35,239 bases of DNA. It comes from Geminicoccaceae bacterium. GTDB taxonomy: Bacteria > Pseudomonadota > Alphaproteobacteria > Geminicoccales > Geminicoccaceae. A model generated the notes under the pieces. The model ran no database searches. It had not been told where the DNA came from and saw only the letters and a program-made list of their open reading frames with translations. The stretch's first letter is position 1. The number at the start of each line of letters is the position of its first letter. The DNA is taken from assembly GCA_020445645.1 (NCBI GenBank), contig JAGRGG010000061.1:1-35239 (forward strand), read 5' to 3'. Positions 1-8,866 of this stretch are shown piece after piece. The translations under genes and the position numbers were made by a program.

Positions 1-1127
1 TCGGCTCGATCGTCGCCGACCGCGCTCAAGGGCTCAAGATGCGGGTCGTCGCCTACGACCCCTTCCTCTCCGACGAGCGGGCATCCGACATCGGCGTCGA
101 GAAGGTGGACCTCGACGACCTGCTGGCGCGGGCCGATTTCGTCTCGCTGCACACGCCGCTCACCGAGCAGACCCGCAACGTCCTCTCGCGCGAGCGGCTG
201 GCACGCACCAGGAAGGGCGTGCGGATCGTCAACTGCGCCCGCGGCGGGCTGATCGACGAGGCCGCCCTCTACGACCTCATCAAGGCGGGCCACGTCAAGG
301 GCGCAGCCCTCGACGTGTTCGCCAAGGAGCCGGCGAAGGACTCTCCTCTCTTCGAGCTGGACGAGGTGATCGTCACCCCCCACCTCGGCGCCGCGACCTC
401 GGAGGCGCAGGAGAAGGTGGCCCTCCAGGTGGCGGAGCAGATGAGCGACTACCTCGTCAAGGGTGCCGTCGTGAACGCGCTCAACATGGCCTCGGTCACG
501 GCCGAGGAGGCACCGAGGCTCAAGCCCTACATGAAGCTCGCCGAGCAGTTGGGCTCGTTCGCGGGCCAGCTCACCGAGACCGGGCTGAGGGGCGTCACGA
601 TCACCTACGCCGGCGACGCCGCCCGCCTCAACACGCGGCCCCTCACCCAGATCGTCCTGCAAGGGCTCCTCAAGCCGCTCCTCGCTAGCGTCAACACCGT
701 CAACGCCCCCGCCGTCGCCCGCGCGCGCAACATCGACGTCGCCACCGTCGAGCGCCAGGAGTTGAAGGGCTACCAGATCCTCGTCTCGGTCGAGGTCGAG
801 ACCGATCGCGGTCGGCGTGAAGTCTGCGGCACCCTGTTCCAGGACGCCGAGCCCCGCCTCGTCCGGGTGCGCGGCATCGACGTCGAGGCCCGCCTCGGCC
901 CCCACATGCTCTACGTGCGCAACGCCGACAGGCCCGGATTCATCGGCAATCTCGGCTGCACGCTCGGCGACGCCGGGATCAACGTCGCCACCTTCCACCT
1001 CGGCCGCGAGCGCCCCGGCGGCGACGCCATCGCCCTCGTCGAGGTCGACCAGGAGGTGCCGCCGGACGTGCTCGTCAAGGTCGCGGCCTTGCCGAACGTG
1101 CTCCAGGTGAAGCAGCTCGGCTTCTAG
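1..1127 (+). CDS. serA: D-3-phosphoglycerate dehydrogenase, 5'-truncated by the window edge
   Basis: Oxidises 3-phosphoglycerate to 3-phosphohydroxypyruvate with NAD, the first step of serine synthesis, in the cytoplasm. The reading frame is already open at base 3 and enters inside the NAD-binding Rossmann domain (ADRAQGLKMRVVAYDP), so the ATG at 39 is internal and the true start lies upstream of the window. The catalytic Arg in NCARGGLIDE, Glu in FAKEP and His in PHLGAATSE are all present. They are followed by the intervening domain of the long bacterial form and a C-terminal ACT domain (MLYVRNADRPGFIG...), which usually gives serine feedback control. About 375 residues are visible of the roughly 525 expected. 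The stop at 1125-1127 is followed by 95 bases before the next gene on the same strand. Confidence 0.96.
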   Translation, partial: GSIVADRAQGLKMRVVAYDPFLSDERASDIGVEKVDLDDLLARADFVSLHTPLTEQTRNVLSRERLARTRKGVRIVNCARGGLIDEAALYDLIKAGHVKGAALDVFAKEPAKDSPLFELDEVIVTPHLGAATSEAQEKVALQVAEQMSDYLVKGAVVNALNMASVTAEEAPRLKPYMKLAEQLGSFAGQLTETGLRGVTITYAGDAARLNTRPLTQIVLQGLLKPLLASVNTVNAPAVARARNIDVATVERQELKGYQILVSVEVETDRGRREVCGTLFQDAEPRLVRVRGIDVEARLGPHMLYVRNADRPGFIGNLGCTLGDAGINVATFHLGRERPGGDAIALVEVDQEVPPDVLVKVAALPNVLQVKQLGF

Positions 1128-1222
1128 GCGTTTGCCGCGAGGCACCGGCGTTGAAAGCCGGCGGTTAGGCATTTGTAAAGGTTCGTGGGCGATAATCCTG
1201 GCCATAGGTCAGGATCAAGCCG

Positions 1223-3613
1223 ATGTATCGTGTCTACGATTGTTTTGCCAAGGAGCACGACGGCCACCTCGTCCTGGTGGCCGTCGTCATCTGCCTGCTT
1301 GCCGTGTGGACGGCGTTACGCACGGCCGAACGCGGTCTTGCGGCGCCGAACAGGACGTGCCTTTGGCTCTGGCTCGCGCCCGCGGCCCTCGTCGCCGGCT
1401 CCGGCGTCTGGTCGACCCATTTCATCGCCATGCTGGCCTACGAACCGTCCCTGCCGGTCGCTTACGACGGCTGGCGCACCTTTCTGTCGGGCGGTGTCGC
1501 CGCCGTCGCCGCCGCCCTCGCCCTCGCCCTCCTCGCCGCCACGAAGGCGCGTCTGGCCCCGCCGGCCGGCGCCGTCTTCGGCCTTGGCGTCGGCGTCATG
1601 CACGTCACCGGCATGTCCGGGATCAAGGCACAGGCCGTCGCCACATGGGATCCTCTCCTCGCGGCCACGGCCGTCGGCCTCGGCGTCGTCCTCTCGGCCG
1701 CCGCCTTCCATCTCGCCTTTCGGGTCCGTCACCGCTACGCCGTCCTCTTCGGCACGGCCTGCCTCGCCCTTGCCGTCTGCGCCCTGCATTTCGTTGCGAT
1801 GGCGGCCTATCGCCTCGAACCGTCGCCCTTCCTGCTGCCCGTCCTCCCCGATCTGCCGAAGGGCTGGCTCGCGGTCGAGGTCGTCGTCACGACCTTCTTC
1901 ATCCTGAGCCTTGCCATCATCGGCACCATCGTCGACCGGCACCTCGACGCGCGGGCAAAAGGCGAGACGGAGCGGCTGCGGACCCTCGTCGACGCCGCTT
2001 TTGAAGGCCTCGTCATTCACGACCAGGGCACGATCCTCCACGTCAACGAGAGCCTTGCCCGCCTCGTCGACCGGCCGCGGGAGGAACTGGTCGGCCTCGG
2101 CATCTTCGACTGCCTGCCAGGGGAGGATGTCGACGAGGCGAAGGCGAGGGCCTTGCCCGGCGGCCGGTCCACCTATGAAGCCGAGATCGTCCGCCGGGAC
2201 GGCCGGCGCGTCCCGGTCGAGATCCTGGCCCGCGACGCCGTCTACGACGGCCGCCACGCACGCGTCGTCGCCGTGCGCGACCTGAGCGAGCGCCGGCAGG
2301 CCGAGGCCCGCATCCGCCACCTCGCCCACCACGACGCGCTGACGGGCCTGCCGAACCGCGCCCTCTTCCGCGACCGCTTGGGGCAGGCAATCGCGTTCGC
2401 CGCCCGCACGGGTGGACAAGTGGCCGTGCTCTGCCTCGACCTCGACCGTTTCAAGGCGGTCAACGACTTCTACGGCCACGCGACGGGCGACACCCTTCTC
2501 CGCAAGGTATCGGCCGCTTTGGCCGGGACGGTGCGCGAAGCCGACACGGTGGCCCGCCTCGGCGGCGACGAGTTCGCCATCATCCAGGCCGGGGCCGACC
2601 AGCCGAGGGGAAGCGCCGAATTCGCGGCGCGCCTCGTCGAGCGGCTCGGTCGCAGCTGCGAGCTTGACGGGATCCAGGTCGACGTCGGCACCAGCATCGG
2701 CATCGCCCTCTATCCCGACGACGCCCAAGACCCCGACGCCCTGCTCGGCAAGGCCGACCTTGCGCTCTACCGGGCCAAGGCCGACGGGCGCGGCACCTAC
2801 CGCTTCTTCGAGCCCGTCATGGACGAGCGGCTGCACGAGCGCCGTTGCCTGGAGGTCGAGCTTGGCGCCGTGATCGCCAAAGGCGGGCTCGTCCTCCACT
2901 ACCAGCCGCAGGCCTGTACCCGCACCGGCCGCATTATCGGCTTCGAGGCCCTCGTCCGCTGGCCCCACCCCAAGCGCGGCCTCGTCCCCCCGGGCGACTT
3001 CGTGCCGCTCGCCGAGGAGACGGGGCTGATCGTCCCCTTGGGCGCCTGGGTCCTGGAAGCCGCCTGCGCCGAGGCTGCGGCTTGGCCGCACGACCTTCGC
3101 GTCGCCGTCAACCTGTCGCCGGTCCAGTTCGCCCGCAACGACCTGCCGAATTTGGTCGCCGACGTTCTCGCCCGGACCGGCCTGCCGCCGTCGCGGCTGG
3201 AATTGGAGATCACGGAGGGCGTTCTCATCGCCGACAGCGAACGGGCGATCTCGATCCTGTCCCGCCTGAAGGAACTCGGCGTGCTCATCGCCCTCGACGA
3301 TTTCGGCACGGGCTACTCTTCCTTGAACTATCTGAGACGCTTTCCCTTCGATCGGATCAAGATCGACCGCTCGTTCGTCGCCGACCTCGGCCAGCCCAAA
3401 GCCGCCTCGATCATCAAGGCGATCATCGACCTGAGCCGTAGCCTGCGAATAGAGGTCCTCGCCGAGGGGATCGAGACCCCGGCCCAGCTCCAGGCCCTGC
3501 GCACGGCCTGCTGCGGCGAGATCCAGGGCTTCCTCATCGGCAAGCCCATGCCCGCCGCGTGCCTGCTCGAATTCCTGGCTGAAATGACCGCCGTCGTCAC
3601 CCGTCCCGGCTGA
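1223..3613 (+). CDS. MHYT-PAS-GGDEF-EAL cyclic-di-GMP enzyme
   Basis: A 796-residue inner-membrane signalling protein. Residues 1-240 form an MHYT sensor, a seven-helix domain thought to bind copper and sense diatomic gases. Its motif recurs at HFIAM (66-70), MHVTGM (126-131) and LHFVAM (about 189-194). A PAS domain (about 250-355) links to a GGDEF domain (360-530) with intact GGDEF at 447-451 and an RxxD product-inhibition site (438-441). The C-terminal EAL domain (545-790) keeps EALVR (575-579), the E of EITE (662), DDFG (692-695), KID (713-715) and E748. Both c-di-GMP synthesis and hydrolysis are therefore possible; which dominates cannot be read from sequence. ATG 1223 is preceded by AGG about nine bases upstream. 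There is no co-directional partner, so it appears monocistronic. Confidence 0.95.
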   Translation: MYRVYDCFAKEHDGHLVLVAVVICLLAVWTALRTAERGLAAPNRTCLWLWLAPAALVAGSGVWSTHFIAMLAYEPSLPVAYDGWRTFLSGGVAAVAAALALALLAATKARLAPPAGAVFGLGVGVMHVTGMSGIKAQAVATWDPLLAATAVGLGVVLSAAAFHLAFRVRHRYAVLFGTACLALAVCALHFVAMAAYRLEPSPFLLPVLPDLPKGWLAVEVVVTTFFILSLAIIGTIVDRHLDARAKGETERLRTLVDAAFEGLVIHDQGTILHVNESLARLVDRPREELVGLGIFDCLPGEDVDEAKARALPGGRSTYEAEIVRRDGRRVPVEILARDAVYDGRHARVVAVRDLSERRQAEARIRHLAHHDALTGLPNRALFRDRLGQAIAFAARTGGQVAVLCLDLDRFKAVNDFYGHATGDTLLRKVSAALAGTVREADTVARLGGDEFAIIQAGADQPRGSAEFAARLVERLGRSCELDGIQVDVGTSIGIALYPDDAQDPDALLGKADLALYRAKADGRGTYRFFEPVMDERLHERRCLEVELGAVIAKGGLVLHYQPQACTRTGRIIGFEALVRWPHPKRGLVPPGDFVPLAEETGLIVPLGAWVLEAACAEAAAWPHDLRVAVNLSPVQFARNDLPNLVADVLARTGLPPSRLELEITEGVLIADSERAISILSRLKELGVLIALDDFGTGYSSLNYLRRFPFDRIKIDRSFVADLGQPKAASIIKAIIDLSRSLRIEVLAEGIETPAQLQALRTACCGEIQGFLIGKPMPAACLLEFLAEMTAVVTRPG

Positions 3614-4211
3614 CCGGAGCATGGCCGGGGTGGTCCGGATCCCGTGAACCGAAGAAGCGGCGTTCGACGACGGGCCAGCCTGCCGCGTGGGGCCCGCCGC
3701 CGGGAAAGGTTCTGGACCGACAAGGGGGTTGGTCCTGCCGAAGGTTGAGATGGCAAGAGCTATCCAAATGCAGGGGCTGGACTTTTCTCTTGATTTTTCC
3801 ATATGCATTGGTAGTGCTTTCCCTGTGCCTGCCCGTGCCGTCCTGGAACCAAGATGGATTCATGATCGCAATGGCGTTCGTGGCGCCGTGCAGAAGGCGG
3901 GTGAGCACCAAGAGGGCAGGGCTGGCCGGGACGCGGCAGGGGGCAACCGCGCTCCTCCCGAGACCAGCATCGGTGCCCGCAGACGTTTTGCGTTCTACGG
4001 TCAGGGGGACCAGCCGAAGGTACCGTCGCGGCCACGGCAGGTTTTCCTGGCACAAAGTTACCGAAAGCGCGTTCCCTTGGGTGGACACGTCGCAATCAAT
4101 CCGTTCCAGCCACAAGGACAGGGCCATCGTTCCCGCTTCAGGCGAACGCAAGGCCGATACGGGGCCATCCATGCGCAGGTCGACAGCGTGAATTCCAAAA
4201 ATCGTTCTTCG
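3614..4211. other. intergenic stretch without a convincing gene
   Basis: Nearly 600 bases between the EAL gene and the next likely gene, with a more mixed base composition than its neighbours. One plus-strand frame is open from 3687 through the downstream gene. Another (3745-4191) would give a short hydrophobic run followed by arginine-rich sequence. Neither has recognisable motifs or the third-position GC bias of neighbouring genes, so I do not call them. No convincing promoter or terminator was found. Confidence 0.5.
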
Positions 4212-4868
4212 ATGTTTCCCTTCCGCCGGGGCGGGGGCAGCAAGAAGCGCAACCGCAACAACGGCGGCGCGGGCGGCCAGGGCCGGCCCTTCAACCCTGG
4301 CAAGCGCCAAGGGGGCTTCGGCTCGGGGGCCGAACTCCTCCCGATGCTGCAACCGGCGACGAAGGCGGTGGCGCAGGTGCTCGCCGGCAACACCCGGCTG
4401 TCCGGGCAGCTTGTTCAGGCGCGCAACGTGCTGGAGCAGGCCGAACGCCTCGTCGGCGATCATGCGGTGGAGCGAATGCCGCCCGCGATGCGCGAGGAAT
4501 TCCTGGAACAGCTCGCCCGGCTGAAGCTCACCCTTGCCGATGCCGAGGCGCATGAACGCGAGGCCGAGGCCGATCCGGACGCGCGCGAGCCGGAGCCGCC
4601 GCCCCAGCCCGTGCCGTTGGAGCGCCTGCGGGCGCTCGCCCTCAGCCTTGCCCAACCGCTCGAGGAGCCCGAGGTCAAAGCCCCGGCCCAAGCGGCGGCG
4701 CCCGTGGTGGAGGAAGTCCCCGCGCCCGAAAAGCTCCCCTCACCCGAGGCCGCGCCCACGACGGCGGAAGGCCCCCCCCGTCCCCGGCGCGCCGGCGAGG
4801 TTCTGCGTCTCAAGTCCACCCAGAGCAAGTCGAACCGTGACGACGAGGCCAAGGTCGGCGCACGCTAG
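4212..4868 (+). CDS. hypothetical protein with basic Gly/Arg/Asn-rich N-terminus
   Basis: An unrecognised 218-residue protein. The first 45 residues are rich in Gly, Arg, Lys and Asn (MFPFRRGGGSKKRNRNNGG...), like RNA-binding tails. Residues about 45-125 look helical (LLPMLQPATKAVAQVLAG, then a run ending LARLKLTLADAEAHE). The remainder is a Pro/Ala/Glu linker with a basic C-terminus. The frame has strong third-position GC bias from about 4212 onward but remains open upstream to 3687. ATG 4212 is chosen because the upstream translation looks random; GTG 4188, with AGG upstream, is an alternative. No clear Shine-Dalgarno sequence precedes ATG 4212. Nucleic-acid binding is only inferred from composition. 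Confidence 0.62.
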   Translation: MFPFRRGGGSKKRNRNNGGAGGQGRPFNPGKRQGGFGSGAELLPMLQPATKAVAQVLAGNTRLSGQLVQARNVLEQAERLVGDHAVERMPPAMREEFLEQLARLKLTLADAEAHEREAEADPDAREPEPPPQPVPLERLRALALSLAQPLEEPEVKAPAQAAAPVVEEVPAPEKLPSPEAAPTTAEGPPRPRRAGEVLRLKSTQSKSNRDDEAKVGAR

Positions 4869-5977
4869 GACGTTTCGCTTAGGTACGGGTTCGCGCAGGA
4901 CGCTCAGGCCGTTGCAACGGGGCATTTTCATGCCCTAGGAACGGATCCTGGTTCGCTGAAAATGTTCTGAAAATCGTCGTGAGCGGACCGAGTTGCCGGC
5001 CTGTCACGGCAAAGAGGATGCCGAAGGCGGGGACGTGAGGGTCGGCCATGGCCTTGGACAGGCTTGGCACGACTAGGGAGCGGGGGATCGGGTCGACCAG
5101 CCTCAGGGCATGGCGGCCTCCCGCAAGGTTTTCCCGCTCGATGGTTTCTTATCGGGCCTGTACCTTGGCTTCCGTGATCCTCCACCCCCGCGTGCCGGCA
5201 GTTCATGTCGACCCTTGTGGGCCTTCTCCTGAAGCCAGACCTGTCCGCGCCATGCAAATCATCAACAACAAGCTTCGGTTCAGGCAAGACGGTTGTTCCG
5301 TAAGGTCCGGACGGAAAGGAGATCGGTCTACGGGCCGCTTTCGAGCAGGACCGCCAGATAACCCATGACAGATCATAGTTGTGTTGAAGCCTGCCCCATG
5401 CCTGATGGTTCTTGTCGTCGTCCAGGTTCTTCAACAACGTAACGTTTCGCATGGACCGGCTCTTGAAGCGGCTCCAGGCGAAGGCAACTTCCTGTCTCGC
5501 CGAAGATGCTCCCGAGGACGTTTTCATCGACCGTAGGCCGGGCAACGTCGCACGGATCGTCAAGGTCGTAGTTTCATCGATCGCAAGGTTTGGCCGATCG
5601 CGCCGTAGACGCGTCGGATGTGCCGGGCATCATTTTCGGCCGGCGGCACCGCATCCACGAGGCCCGCACCGCCCCGGGCTCGGACCGCGCCTGCGGGTGG
5701 TTCGACGGCGTTCATGCTTCGCCCGTCCAACGTCTCGCGGGCTCGTCCGTGCGGCGGGTTTTTGGGCGGACGGGGCATCGGGTAGGGCTCCGAACGCGTA
5801 AACGCCCTGGCAAGGCGGCGGGGATGAGGACTAGAATCAGCCATGCAGGACCGTAGGAACGGTGTTCCGCCCGCTTCAAAGGTTCGATCGGCAGGATGGA
5901 ATGAAGAGGCCAGACCCCACGTCCTTGCTGCATGGAGGGTGGGGGCGACGGGGAGCCATCAGAGCAGGAAAGCAGCC
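4869..5977. other. gene-poor 1.1-kb region
   Basis: No frame on either strand gives a protein I recognise. Open frames of 90-210 codons exist (for example 4928-5563 on the minus strand and 5412-5801 on the plus strand). They mix codon types, lack ribosome-binding sites and look like chance open frames in GC-rich DNA or decayed genes. Composition varies along the stretch, with AT-richer parts near 4930-4985 and 5370-5450. A small RNA or a degraded mobile element cannot be excluded. Confidence 0.5.
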
Positions 5978-6166
5978 GTGCAGCATCCTAAGGATGAAGC
6001 CGCGGTGAAGCGGACGCTCGTCGAGCTTGAGGAACGGCTGGAGGAACTGGCCCGGTTCGAGAGCGCGATGCGGGCAAAGGCAAGGGGCGAGGGGTCGTCG
6101 GAGAAGCTGGAGGAGCGGATCGCGCGACGGATGTACGGGGCGTGGGACGACGCGGACTGGGGATAG
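5978..6166 (+). CDS. small helical hypothetical protein (62 aa)
   Basis: A 62-residue protein starting at GTG 5978, with AGGAA seven bases upstream (5966-5970). The sequence is highly charged and heptad-like (VKRTLVELEERLEELARFES), then IARRMYGAWDDADWG at the C-terminus, suggesting one coiled-coil hairpin. The frame is open further upstream to 5843, but that part has no coding character, and the ribosome-binding site decides the start. No family is recognised. It is flanked by gene-poor DNA on both sides, so no partner can be inferred. Confidence 0.55.
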   Translation: MQHPKDEAAVKRTLVELEERLEELARFESAMRAKARGEGSSEKLEERIARRMYGAWDDADWG

Positions 6167-6639
6167 CAGGGCCTCGAAGTTCCCTCGTGCAGCGCGACCG
6201 GACGATTCGACCCGAAGCCCGCCAATAGCGGATCCCCCGACGACGTTCGCTGCCCGTGGTCCCGAGCGGCCCACGCATGGGCCGGTGGCGGTGCGGCACG
6301 CGCCGCCGCCTGGATGCCGCCGGGGGCTGGCCCCGGTGTGAAATTTGGGCGGCAGCGCACGTGAAGCATCTCCTGGTGCCGCGTCAGGGCGTTTCCTTGG
6401 CTTCGTCTCGTGAACCTCGTTCGAGCGCGGCGCTCTGGCAGAGGGCCAAGCAGCGATGCAGGATGGCATACCGAGGCGGGCCAAGACGACAGTCCAGGAA
6501 GACCCGTCGGCACCGCCTTCGTTTTCACGCATCTATCCTCTTGACGCCGTTCCTCGAACTGCCACCCGTATTTTGACTGTTAAAGCAAACCATCGCGTTC
6601 AGGTAGTTGACGGTGGGGAAAAATATTAGGCGCCTATCC
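6167..6639. other. non-coding stretch upstream of transposase remnant
   Basis: No supported gene. Minus-strand frames here (5876-6532 and 5959-6528) are arginine/proline/serine-rich translations without motifs or start signals. The last 100 bases (about 6540-6635) become AT-rich and lead directly into the broken transposase, so they may be the former terminal region of the insertion sequence. No inverted terminal repeat was identified. Confidence 0.45.
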
Positions 6640-6948
6640 CCTTGACGCCCGGAAACCACAGGCGCTCCGCTGGGCCAGCGGTGCCTGCCCCGCCTCTGCT
6701 GTGGCGGCGGGCGGTTCAGCATCAAGGTCGGAACCCTTTTCAAGGGCAGCAAGGTTCCCTTGTCCAAGTGGTTCAAGGAGGTTTGGCTTGCGGCCTCGCA
6801 CCAGAAAGGCATCGCCAGCGCGCGGCTCGCCCACGACTTCGGCGTGACGCAGAAGACGGCTCGGTTCATGCCCCACCGCCTTCGCCACGCCGCGAGGACG
6901 CCGCCGTTCAACCAGCCGCCCGCCAGGAAAGGGCACCGTAGCAGGTGA
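6640..6948 (+). pseudogene. IS1595-family (ISXO2-like) transposase remnant
   Basis: Residues encoded from about 6711 read GRFSIKVGTLFKGSKVPLSK, then WFKEVWLAASHQKGIASARL and AHDFGVTQKTARFMPHRL. This is the helix-turn-helix part of ISXO2/IS1595 transposases, after the zinc ribbon and before the DDE core. Just upstream, RWASGACP (6668-6691), which resembles the start of the usual N-terminal zinc ribbon, is found in a different frame, and the in-frame sequence at that point has lost it. The frame ends at 6948, before any catalytic residues. The gene is therefore frameshifted and truncated and encodes no active transposase. No matching terminal repeats were found. Confidence 0.75.
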
Positions 6949-7052
6949 TGCGGAGCGGCGCCTTCTACGGTAGGGTGCCAGCGCCCCTTCGGCAGAAGGC
7001 CGTTTCGAAGATGGCGGCGACACGCTTCCGCCCCTAACCCCCGTCCCCAACG

Positions 7053-7093
7053 CCAACCTGTGCCGCGCCCGTGTGTCGGGCGGCACAGGTTGG
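7053..7093. terminator. strong stem-loop downstream of the diguanylate cyclase gene
   Basis: A perfect 14-bp inverted repeat: CCAACCTGTGCCGC at 7053-7066 and its complement at 7080-7093, with a 13-base loop. It lies about 35 bases past the stop of the minus-strand diguanylate cyclase, where a terminator would sit. No T-run follows on either strand, so intrinsic termination is uncertain. It could instead stabilise the mRNA 3' end or be the end of the neighbouring mobile-element debris. Confidence 0.5.
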
Positions 7094-7127
7094 GTGCACC
7101 GGGGGTACCGCACGGGGCGCACCCCGC

Positions 7128-8030
7128 TCAGCCGCTCTGGCCCTGCGACCGCCCTTCGGGGCGGGCGTCGGCGGCGCGGACACGGTCGCGGCCGCCGCGC
7201 TTGGCGTCGTAGAGGCCGAGGTCGCTTCGGGCCATAAGGTCTTCCAGGTGGGCCTCCTCGCCCCTGGCCGCGGCGACGCCGACGCTCAGCGTGAGGTCGT
7301 CCGGGGCGTTGCGGGCGAAGGCGGCGCGGATGCGTTCGGCGGCGGTGACGGCGGCGTCCCTGTCGGTCAGCGGCATGAGCACCATGAACTCGTCGCCGCC
7401 GAAGCGGGCGGGCAGGTCGGTCGAGCGCAAGGCATCGCGCAGGGCGTCGGCAAGGGTCACGAGCGCCGCGTCGCCGGCCTTGTGGCCGAGGCGGTCGTTG
7501 ACCGCCTTGAAGCGGTCGATGTCGAGGGCGAGGAGCGCGATCCATTGGCCGTAGCGGCGGGCGAGCGCCACGGCCTCGCGGCCGCGGGCGAGGAACTGGC
7601 GGCGGTTGTCGAGCCCGGTCAGCTCGTCGGTCGTCGCGAGGCGCCTGAGCCGTTCCTCGGCACCGAGCCGACGCTCGATCTCGCGCAACAGGCGCTGGCG
7701 GGTCTTCAGGAGACGCTCGATCGCCCGGAAGCTGAAGGCGAGGACCGGCAAGGCGAGGGCGAGCGGCAGCGTCATCCCCAAGGCGAGATGGAGGGCGAGC
7801 CGCGTCCTGGTGCTACCCGGCGGCGTCCAGGGCGAGAGGCCGACGAAGAAGACGCCGATGCCGAGGAGGGCGAGGAGGACGACGAGGAAGCCGCCGCCGA
7901 GCGCCATCCGCCGCCAACCGTGGCGGGCGACGAGGGTGACGACGAGGCGCCCGAAGCGCCCTTTGGTAAGATCGTCCTCCGGGTCGCCGTCGGGCGTCTC
8001 GGACAGTCCGTCCAGATCCTCGTCCGGCAT
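7128..8030 (-). CDS. membrane-bound diguanylate cyclase
   Basis: A 300-residue protein that should make cyclic-di-GMP from two GTP at the inner membrane. Two hydrophobic helices (about 42-66 and 78-100) flank a short periplasmic loop. A helical linker (104-130) leads to a GGDEF domain (130-280) with intact GGDEF at 211-215 and the RxxD inhibitory site RSTD at 202-205, exactly five residues upstream. ATG 8030 is supported by GGAAGG four bases upstream. The acidic N-terminal 25 residues and the small loop carry no known sensor domain, so the input signal is unknown. The next gene upstream on this strand ends 99 bases away. Confidence 0.93.
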   Translation of the reverse strand: MPDEDLDGLSETPDGDPEDDLTKGRFGRLVVTLVARHGWRRMALGGGFLVVLLALLGIGVFFVGLSPWTPPGSTRTRLALHLALGMTLPLALALPVLAFSFRAIERLLKTRQRLLREIERRLGAEERLRRLATTDELTGLDNRRQFLARGREAVALARRYGQWIALLALDIDRFKAVNDRLGHKAGDAALVTLADALRDALRSTDLPARFGGDEFMVLMPLTDRDAAVTAAERIRAAFARNAPDDLTLSVGVAAARGEEAHLEDLMARSDLGLYDAKRGGRDRVRAADARPEGRSQGQSG

Positions 8031-8129
8031 GGACCCTTCCCTCAGCCCTCGCGGCCCGGCACCCCCGGGAGCGGGGACGCACCCGGAAGGACGCTCGCCG
8101 GAACGGGTGGCGGGGAGGCGGGCAAGGGG

Positions 8130-8705
8130 CTAGCGGCGGTAGCGCCAGACGAAGGCAGGAGGGACGTTCAGCAGGACGAGGCGGGCGATCTCGGCCTTGA
8201 TGCCGAGCTTCTCCGCCGGCACCGGCGAGACGGGCGAGTAGGAGTACTGCAACATGCTCCCCTTGCCGCCCATCGCCCGGAAGCCCTGGTCGATGATCGC
8301 CTTTTGGAAGTCGAAGGGCATCTGCACCATCGGCAGGCCCGAGACCACCGTGCCGACGCTGGAGACGGGCTGGCGCTCCAGGATCTCGTCGAGGCGGGTG
8401 GCGTCGCCCTGGATCACGTTGACGCCGGGAAAGCGGTCCTTGAGGTACTCGTAGAGGTGGGTCTCAAGCTCGATGACGATGAGGTTGTCGCTGGGGATGC
8501 CCCGGTCGAGCAGCCCTTGCGTGATCGAGCCCGTGCCGCCGCCAAGCTCGACGACGTGCTGGCCCGGCGCCCAGGCCACCTCGGCGGCGAGCGCCTTGGC
8601 GAGGTAGCGCGAGGAGGGGATGATCGACCCCATCGACTTCGGCGAGCGAAGCCACTGCTTGAAGAAAACCTCGCCTTCCTTGACCACGTTCGACTGCTGC
8701 ATCAT
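8130..8705 (-). CDS. pmtA: PmtA-like phospholipid N-methyltransferase
   Basis: A 191-residue class I SAM-dependent methyltransferase. Motif I is VVELGGGTG (51-59), the acidic residue after beta-2 is in VIELE (77-81), GDATRL starts at 100 and motif IV is VSGLPM (121-126). The N-terminal FFKQWLRSPKSMGSIIPSS is typical of the short PmtA enzymes of rhizobia, which methylate phosphatidylethanolamine towards phosphatidylcholine at the inner membrane. The KsgA/Erm rRNA dimethylase fold is related, so substrate assignment is inference. The open frame extends 37 codons upstream, but ATG 8705 (or ATG 8702) has AGGG five to eight bases upstream and the family's usual length, so the longer N-terminus is rejected. 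A promoter lies at 8789-8816. Confidence 0.82.
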   Translation of the reverse strand: MMQQSNVVKEGEVFFKQWLRSPKSMGSIIPSSRYLAKALAAEVAWAPGQHVVELGGGTGSITQGLLDRGIPSDNLIVIELETHLYEYLKDRFPGVNVIQGDATRLDEILERQPVSSVGTVVSGLPMVQMPFDFQKAIIDQGFRAMGGKGSMLQYSYSPVSPVPAEKLGIKAEIARLVLLNVPPAFVWRYRR

Positions 8706-8788
8706 CCGATCCCTGGCGTCGATGGCGCGGCCGAGGACCGCCCCCGTTTGTGTTGGGCACCGTGCCGCTTCTTGCGGCGAACCGTTCG

Positions 8789-8816
8789 CACATACGCGAC
8801 CTTGCAGGATTGTCAA
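8789..8816 (-). promoter_or_regulatory. sigma-70-type promoter for the pmtA-like gene
   Basis: On the minus strand a perfect TTGACA -35 box (8811-8816) is followed after 16 bases by TATGTG (8789-8794). Transcription would start near 8782, leaving a leader of about 77 bases before ATG 8705. The site lies in the short gap after the gdh stop codon and hairpin, which supports separate transcription of the methyltransferase. Confidence 0.55.
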
Positions 8817-8827
8817 TCGCTGCCGCC

Positions 8828-8860
8828 ACGCTTCGCGCCCGTGCGGCGGACGCGAAGCGT
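8828..8860 (-). terminator. stem-loop after the NAD-GDH gene
   Basis: A perfect 10-bp inverted repeat, ACGCTTCGCG (8828-8837) and CGCGAAGCGT (8851-8860), with a 13-base loop. It starts seven bases after the gdh stop codon. No U-tract follows, so it may be a Rho-assisted terminator or an mRNA-stabilising structure. Confidence 0.5.
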
Positions 8861-8866
8861 CATTTT

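Noticed and set aside
1145-1161. Short inverted repeat after serA as a terminator
   Set aside because: Only five paired bases and no T-run; too weak to call.
1316-3808. 830-codon minus-strand frame opposite the MHYT-GGDEF-EAL gene
   Set aside because: Antisense shadow; the plus strand encodes all expected domain motifs.
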